From NCBI GenBank assembly GCA_041390465.1, contig JAWKPW010000002.1, positions 71,794-135,793 of the forward strand: 64,000 bases of DNA, read 5' to 3'. Shown here in pieces: positions 59,311 through 64,000 of this stretch (position 1 is its first letter; every line of letters starts with the position of its first letter). The position numbers were made by a program, and so were the translations under genes. This stretch comes from JAABRU01 sp041390465. Its GTDB lineage: Bacteria > Desulfobacterota > Desulfobacteria > Desulfobacterales > Desulfococcaceae. The notes below the pieces were generated by a model, which made no database searches, was not told the origin of the DNA, and worked only from the letters and a program-made list of their open reading frames with translations.

Positions 59311-62145
59311 TTATAATAACTCCCGTCTTTTGGGTAATGTAAAATGAAATACGGATCCCTTTCCGGATTCGGATTCCACCCAGATTGTGCCGCCGTGTCT
59401 TTCGACAATTTTCCTGCAAAGGGCAAGCCCCAGACCTGTACCCGGATATTCTTTTTCAGTATGCAGCCGCTGGAATATCTGGAATATCCGCTCATGAAAT
59501 CTGGGGTCTATGCCGATTCCGTTATCCTTTACACAGAAATGGTAATCCTTTTGGGCTTCCGTACAGGTGATTTCAACGACAGGTTCTTTCTCTTCCACAT
59601 ATTTGACGGCATTCCCCAGCAGATTCTGCAAAAGACTTTGTATCTGGTTTGCATCCGCATCCACGCACGGCAAGCGGGTACAGGAAATATGCGCATTTGC
59701 ATTACGGATAACGGGTTCCAGATCTTCCAGGGTTCTCTCCAGGATAAAATTCAGGTCTGTCAGCGCAAACCCCTGTCCGCGGGTGTTTACTCTTGACAGT
59801 GTCAGTATGTCGTTAATCAGAGTCTGCATTCTGTGGGCAGCCTTTACCGAGCGTTCGATATAATGGTGTCCTTTTTCATCCAGTCTGTCCTGATACCTGT
59901 TTTGGAGAAGCTGTAAAAAACCGGCAACGGCCCGCAGCGGCTCCTGCAGATCATGGGAGGCAATATAGGCAAACTGTTCCAGTTCGGTATTGGACAGTTC
60001 CAGATCCGCCAGGGTCTTCTGCAAAATTTCTTCTGCTTTTTTTCTTTGGGAAATATCACGGATCACACTCACCATGCCGACCGTTTTGTCCGAATCATCT
60101 TTGAGCAGGGATACGGTATGCTCCGTGGGAAATATTTCCCCGTTTTTTCTTCTGGCGGTGAATTCAAATTCTGCTGTCTGCCCCTGCTCAAAGGCATCCC
60201 GTATTCTTTTTTCAAATTCTGTATAGTGCGCTTCATCAACATGCAGAATGTCTGTCTCGGCTTCGAAAAGTTCCTGTGTGCAGTATCCGAAAATTTCTTC
60301 TGCGGCCCGGTTTGCATTCATAAGTTTTCTTTGGGGAGAAAGCACCAGTACCGCTTCTTCCAGTGCATTGAAAATATTCCGCATCCGGAGCTCGGATTCT
60401 TTGAGGGCAAGTTCCATTTTCAGCCGTTCGGTGCAGTCCCTTGCCACAGCATAGGTGATCCCCCGGTCGTTAATGGGGGAGGATGTCCATTCCAGCCATC
60501 TGACGGATCCGTCTTTGCAGATATAGCGGTTCTGAAAATTTAAAACCCTGACACCCTGTTTCAACTGTTCCTCAATAATCTGTACCGTTTTTTTTCTGTC
60601 ATCCGGATGAACAAATTCCAGATAAGGTTTGGAAAGAAGTTCTTCTTCACTGTATCCCAGAATTTTCTGCGCAGCCGGATTGATCAGCCGGAAACAACCG
60701 TCAATATCCGCGATGCAGAAGATATCGGATATCATGGTAAAAAAGGTCTTAAACCGTTCTTCGGCCTCTTTCCGGTCGGTAATATCCATCGCCAGACCTT
60801 CCGCAACGATATCATTATCCTCCATCCGTCTGCCAATGGACCGGTCATAAAACCAGTGCCATTTTCCATTGACATCCTTAATGCGGTATTCGATTTTAAA
60901 ATGTTTTCCTTTCCAGAATTCAGCAGTGGCTCTGTCCACCAGTTCTTTATCATCCGGATGAACCGAATGATACCAGACAAAGGGATTTTTCATCAGATAA
61001 TCGGCCGGGTATCCGAGGATGCTTTCCACCCGGTCGGATACATAGAATCCCCCTTTTTCTTTGGAAAAACGGTAGAGGATATCCGGTGAACCGTCCACCA
61101 GTTTTCTGTACTGTTCCTCGCTCTCCCGTAAGCGTTTTTCCGCAAGGATCCGATCTGTAATGTCAATTCCCATTTCCAGAACCAGCATTTCACTGTTGAG
61201 ATCGTAAAAGGGATAATCATACACCCGGTATGTTCTGCCGTTTCTGAGCCCGCATTCCCATTCAATGGGTTTTCTGTTTGCAAAAACTTCAAAAGTCGGA
61301 CAGGGTTCACAGGGGGTATCTCTGTTCTGTATCCGTTTATAGCAGGGAATGCTCAGATCATCACCGAAAAGGGATTTGAACTTCTGATTGGCAAAAGCAA
61401 TGCTGTAATCCGCTCTTTGCAGATAAATAAATGCGGGCAGACTGTTTAAAAGATTGAAAATTTTAATCCGTTCTGTTGACAGAACTGTTTCGGCCTTTTT
61501 TCTCTGCTCAATCTCCTTTTTCAGTTCGCTATTGCTTTTCTGAAGCGATTCCGTGCGTTCCGAAACCAGTTTTTCCAGTCTGTCATGGGACTGTTTCAGT
61601 TTTTCTGCATAACGTCTGTTCTGCAGATGGGTATATCCGGATTCAGCGATCATTTCCGCGAATCCGGAAAGAAAATCCAGGATGGAAGCGATCCTCTGCT
61701 CCGGAATAACCGGAAGCCGCAGAATAGCATCCAGATATGCCTGTTTTTCAAAACCATAGATATCCGCCCGTTTTTCAAAAAAAAGCAGGTCTTCCGCATT
61801 TGGCCGGTGAAACAGAAACTGTCCGGTAAAACAGTTGGCAATATGCTGATCTTCCACAATAACGGGGACCGCAGCATCTGTCAGCCCGTGGGGGCACTGA
61901 TAAACAATTCTTTTTTTCCCGTGCAGCAGCCCGTCCCGGATCATGGTATCGCTTTTCCGGCAGAGTTTTACCGCCTCCGGATGTTTTCTGTGGAAGCGGG
62001 TACAGGCATCCTGCCATCCGGAGCAGGTCAAAATTTCTCCGCCTGTCGTGATAATGGCCGAGGGAATGCCCGCCGCAGCGTACAATGCATCCGTAATCAA
62101 CTGAAGTTTCTGTATATTGAATATTTCCTGCACATCTGTATTCAT
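59311..62145 (-). CDS. PocR/multi-PAS hybrid-input histidine kinase
   Basis: A 944-residue soluble kinase. Residues 1-165 form a PocR ligand-binding domain (IITTGGEILTCSGWQDACT, YQCPHGLTDAAVPVIV, IANCFTGQFLF). A coiled coil follows (RLEKLVSERTESLQKSNSEL), then four PAS domains (about 225-340, 350-465, 470-585, 595-705), a HisKA domain with FAYIASHDLQEPLRAVAGFL near residue 735, and an ATPase domain (DNGIGIDPRFHERIFQIFQR, GTGLGLALCRKIVERHGG). Cys and His in PocR could bind small metabolites; the first PAS contains CEPCPTF and may hold a cofactor. Heads an operon with two response regulators. Confidence 0.9.
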   Translation of the reverse strand: MNTDVQEIFNIQKLQLITDALYAAAGIPSAIITTGGEILTCSGWQDACTRFHRKHPEAVKLCRKSDTMIRDGLLHGKKRIVYQCPHGLTDAAVPVIVEDQHIANCFTGQFLFHRPNAEDLLFFEKRADIYGFEKQAYLDAILRLPVIPEQRIASILDFLSGFAEMIAESGYTHLQNRRYAEKLKQSHDRLEKLVSERTESLQKSNSELKKEIEQRKKAETVLSTERIKIFNLLNSLPAFIYLQRADYSIAFANQKFKSLFGDDLSIPCYKRIQNRDTPCEPCPTFEVFANRKPIEWECGLRNGRTYRVYDYPFYDLNSEMLVLEMGIDITDRILAEKRLRESEEQYRKLVDGSPDILYRFSKEKGGFYVSDRVESILGYPADYLMKNPFVWYHSVHPDDKELVDRATAEFWKGKHFKIEYRIKDVNGKWHWFYDRSIGRRMEDNDIVAEGLAMDITDRKEAEERFKTFFTMISDIFCIADIDGCFRLINPAAQKILGYSEEELLSKPYLEFVHPDDRKKTVQIIEEQLKQGVRVLNFQNRYICKDGSVRWLEWTSSPINDRGITYAVARDCTERLKMELALKESELRMRNIFNALEEAVLVLSPQRKLMNANRAAEEIFGYCTQELFEAETDILHVDEAHYTEFEKRIRDAFEQGQTAEFEFTARRKNGEIFPTEHTVSLLKDDSDKTVGMVSVIRDISQRKKAEEILQKTLADLELSNTELEQFAYIASHDLQEPLRAVAGFLQLLQNRYQDRLDEKGHHYIERSVKAAHRMQTLINDILTLSRVNTRGQGFALTDLNFILERTLEDLEPVIRNANAHISCTRLPCVDADANQIQSLLQNLLGNAVKYVEEKEPVVEITCTEAQKDYHFCVKDNGIGIDPRFHERIFQIFQRLHTEKEYPGTGLGLALCRKIVERHGGTIWVESESGKGSVFHFTLPKRRELL

Positions 62146-62473
62146 AAACGACCTGTACTGCCGGGTTTGAAACCGGAAAATTCGGTTTCAGACTGTCAGC
62201 AGATCAAAAACTTCCTTAATTTCTCCTCTCCCCCGGCGGAGAGGGCAGGGTGATGGGGATAGCTGGCTGATTTTTTAAATTTTTTCCCATAAATAGGGGA
62301 AGAAATTTTTCGATATGCTGACTGTGGGAGGAAAACTCCGATGTAATCGATTTCAATATAGACACTCGGAATTTATTCTGTCAAGCATTATTCCGGAATT
62401 CTGCTTTTTATGTGCAGGCATATCTGTCGGACAATATCCTGTTTTTGTTTTATATACCATTAATTAAAAAATT
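62146..62473. other. Kinase leader and promoter region
   Basis: No gene. It contains a minus-strand promoter at 62,355-62,384 and, in the 200-nt leader, a GC-rich hairpin CCTCTCC-CCCGGC-GGAGAGG (62,225-62,244). Confidence 0.55.
62355..62384 (-). promoter_or_regulatory. Sigma-70 promoter for the PocR kinase operon
   Basis: Minus strand TTGACA (62,384-62,379), 18-bp spacer, TATATT (62,360-62,355). Start site expected near 62,348. Confidence 0.5.
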
Positions 62474-62648
62474 TCAGGTTACAGTGCATACAGAACGTAT
62501 TGCATTCTGCAAAACAGGTTCATTTCTCAGACATTCTGTCAGAGCATGATCCAATTCATCAATATCATTAAAAAAACGCTTATGAACAAAATTGTTCTTT
62601 TTCCGGTGCCAAAGGCGTTCAATCGGATTCAGCTGCGGTGAATATGAC
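62474..62648 (-). mobile_element. IS630-type transposase C-terminal remnant
   Basis: Minus strand from 62,648: SYSPQLNPIERLWHRKKNN, then VHKRFFNDIDELDHAL, stop at 62,474. Y-S-P-x-L-N-P-I-E-R-x-W is the third catalytic (Glu) motif of IS630/Tc1-type DDE transposases. The N-terminal two-thirds is missing, so the element is dead. Confidence 0.75.
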
Positions 62649-62960
62649 ATAACATTTTTCCTTCACTTTATCCCGTATTCCTGCTACTTCCGGTATTCCG
62701 GGTAGATAGGGATAGGTTCTGATGGTTTCCCAACTGATCGGCACGCCCTGAAAAATTCCTTCCGGAATGATTTTGCTGAAATCCGCTAACACACTGGTAT
62801 CGTTGCCGGAGTAACGCACTCTGTTTTCATAGATATAAAGTTGAACGGATATATCCTCATTCCTTTTTTGCTGCACATAATCCCGGAGGATTTTCAGTTC
62901 CTCATGCAGAAATTCCTCATCCTGTGCAATCTCTTCCGGCAGCCATCCTTTGCATTCCAT
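62619..62960 (-). CDS. Small protein of unknown function
   Basis: A 113-residue frame from ATG 62,960 (MECKGWLPEEIAQDEEFLHE), acidic with an amphipathic helix (ELKILRDYVQQKRNEDISVQ). The last 10 codons overlap the IS630 remnant in another frame, so the natural C-terminus is probably lost. No known family; the start is chosen for a GGGGGC upstream and the natural charge pattern. Confidence 0.4.
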   Translation of the reverse strand: MECKGWLPEEIAQDEEFLHEELKILRDYVQQKRNEDISVQLYIYENRVRYSGNDTSVLADFSKIIPEGIFQGVPISWETIRTYPYLPGIPEVAGIRDKVKEKCYVIFTAAESD

Positions 62961-63172
62961 ACTTGCCCCCGTGTTTCGGGTGAATATAACAGATTCATAA
63001 TGACAGGTTGAACAGATAGAAAAACAGATGAGATAAAAAACCCTTATGAATGCCAATTAAGAGTTAAAATTATGAATTTTTTAATCTGATTATATTGACA
63101 ATCTGTTTTTTCTCATTATTTTAATATGTTATAATAACAGATACAAGTAACCATCTAAAATATGAGGTTAAA

Positions 63173-64000
63173 ATGGATTGGCAGATTCGATTAATCGTCC
63201 TGTATGTTTTTATATGCAATCAGTTTCATAATGAACTTTGGATTCATTGCCAAAGATTCACAAACAACGATAATCCTGAATTCACTGATGAAGAGGTGAT
63301 TACCATTTTTTTATACGGCATTATGCAAAGACGTTTTGAAATCAGAAGCATCTGTAACCATACTGCAGATCATTTGGCAGAATGGTATCCTGATCTTCCG
63401 TCTTATGAGGCATTTATACAGCGTCTCAACCGTATTTCAGGAATATTTCCTTTAATTGTGGAACGCATCCCGGACAACTTTTCCGGGACAGATCTTCTGC
63501 CGAATATACGTTTGATTGATTCCTTTCCCGTGATAATGGCAAATGCAAAACGCAGTTCCCGTGCCAAAACAGCCGGTGAATTTGTGAACAAAGGGTACTG
63601 CGCATCAAAAAATCTCTGGCACTGCGGTGTCAAAGTGCATATCTTGGGAACCAAACGCACAGGGACTTCACCTCTTGCCGAATTCATCGGTGTCACCCCG
63701 GCAGGTGACCATGACCTGAATGCTTTCCGCCAGATTGCACCCTGCCTTGAAAACTGTAAGCTTTTTGCTGACTTGGCCTATATTGATGAACTGGAGAAAC
63801 AACTGCTTAAAGAACAGGAAACCGATATTTTTACACCGGTCAAAAAGAAAAAAGGACAGCAGTTCCCTGAACTTTTCGATCATCTGTTTTCAACAAATGT
63901 AAGCAGAGCACGTCAGCCCATTGAATCATTGTTTAGCTGGATTCAGGAAAAAACGAACATTCAGACGGCCTCAAAAGTACGTTCCTATAACGGTTTAATG
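63173..64000 (+). CDS. IS982/IS4-like DDE transposase, 3' end beyond window
   Basis: An open frame of 276 codons to the window edge. NIRLIDSFPVIMANAKRSSR gives the first Asp, KLFADLAYIDELEKQLL the second, and RQPIESLFSWIQEKTN the Glu, in the spacing of IS982-like transposases. The N-terminal DEEVITIFLYGIMQRRFEIR fits the same class. A TTGACA at 63,095-63,100 with TATTTT 16 bp downstream may be its promoter. The right end and the inverted repeat of the element lie outside. Confidence 0.75.
   Translation, partial: MDWQIRLIVLYVFICNQFHNELWIHCQRFTNNDNPEFTDEEVITIFLYGIMQRRFEIRSICNHTADHLAEWYPDLPSYEAFIQRLNRISGIFPLIVERIPDNFSGTDLLPNIRLIDSFPVIMANAKRSSRAKTAGEFVNKGYCASKNLWHCGVKVHILGTKRTGTSPLAEFIGVTPAGDHDLNAFRQIAPCLENCKLFADLAYIDELEKQLLKEQETDIFTPVKKKKGQQFPELFDHLFSTNVSRARQPIESLFSWIQEKTNIQTASKVRSYNGLM

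Noticed and set aside
1..64000. CRISPR array
   Set aside because: No regularly spaced direct repeats of 24-40 bp with unique spacers; the dispersed palindromes are irregularly placed.

Overview
The window looks like a chromosome segment from a moderate-GC anaerobic member of Desulfobacterota, most likely Desulfobacterales. The inference rests on an acetyl-CoA decarbonylase/synthase (Wood-Ljungdahl carbonyl branch) cluster, a cytoplasmic molybdopterin / four-cluster ferredoxin / GltD-like operon, a DUF169 protein, a TauE/SafE exporter, many PAS histidine kinases and NtrC regulators, and many small dispersed repeats. No rRNA, CRISPR array, prophage or replication origin was seen.

Layout. 1-2.1 kb (minus): edge membrane protein, DUF2283 / PBECR-like pair, two exported thioredoxin-fold proteins. 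2.3-9.8 kb (plus): hexapeptide-repeat protein, membrane protein, single-chain restriction-modification enzyme, dGTPase, two CxxC-cluster (YkgJ) proteins. 9.8-12.4 kb: solute-binding protein and chemoreceptor, followed at 12.77-15.96 kb by a second, indel-riddled copy of the same 3.2 kb. 16.2-22.35 kb (minus): frameshifted genes for a P-loop ATPase, alpha/beta hydrolase, MEMO-AMMECR1 protein, a damaged tRNA-Lys, LpxD and an SH3-domain exported protein. 22.4-25.2 kb: repeats, broken higBA and two small broken genes. 25.2-31.4 kb (minus): molybdoenzyme operon and DUF169 protein. 32.0-37.9 kb (plus): TauE exporter, membrane proteins, Rpn-type nuclease, and a kinase/NtrC pair. 38.1-41.4 kb: repeats, a DUF3131 remnant and a B12-binding radical SAM protein. 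41.6-48.3 kb (plus): a consensus promoter, a structured leader with an attenuator-like terminator, then acsD-acsB-acsC-acsE, all frameshifted. 48.7-57.8 kb: NtrY-like kinase, ApbE, LprI-domain protein, antiporter-EIIA fusion and a dynamin-like GTPase. 58.3-62.1 kb (minus): a PocR/PAS kinase with two response regulators. 62.5-64 kb: transposase remains and an intact-looking transposase running off the edge.

Two observations dominate. First, sequence quality is mosaic: 12.77-25 kb and about 41.1-48.2 kb carry small indels every few tens of bases, in coding and non-coding DNA alike, hitting a tRNA and central-metabolism genes, while the rest is clean. This looks more like uncorrected long-read sequence than gene decay, so "pseudogene" entries there mean "frameshifted as given". 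Second, the untranslated leader of the acs cluster (41,632-41,885) has a perfect TTGACA-N17-TATAAT promoter, a three-way-junction fold and an intrinsic terminator just before acsD, which makes it a candidate riboswitch or attenuator for carbonyl-branch genes. A family of roughly 130-180 bp elements with a shared terminal inverted repeat, several holding a perfect CCGG palindrome, fills many intergenic gaps.
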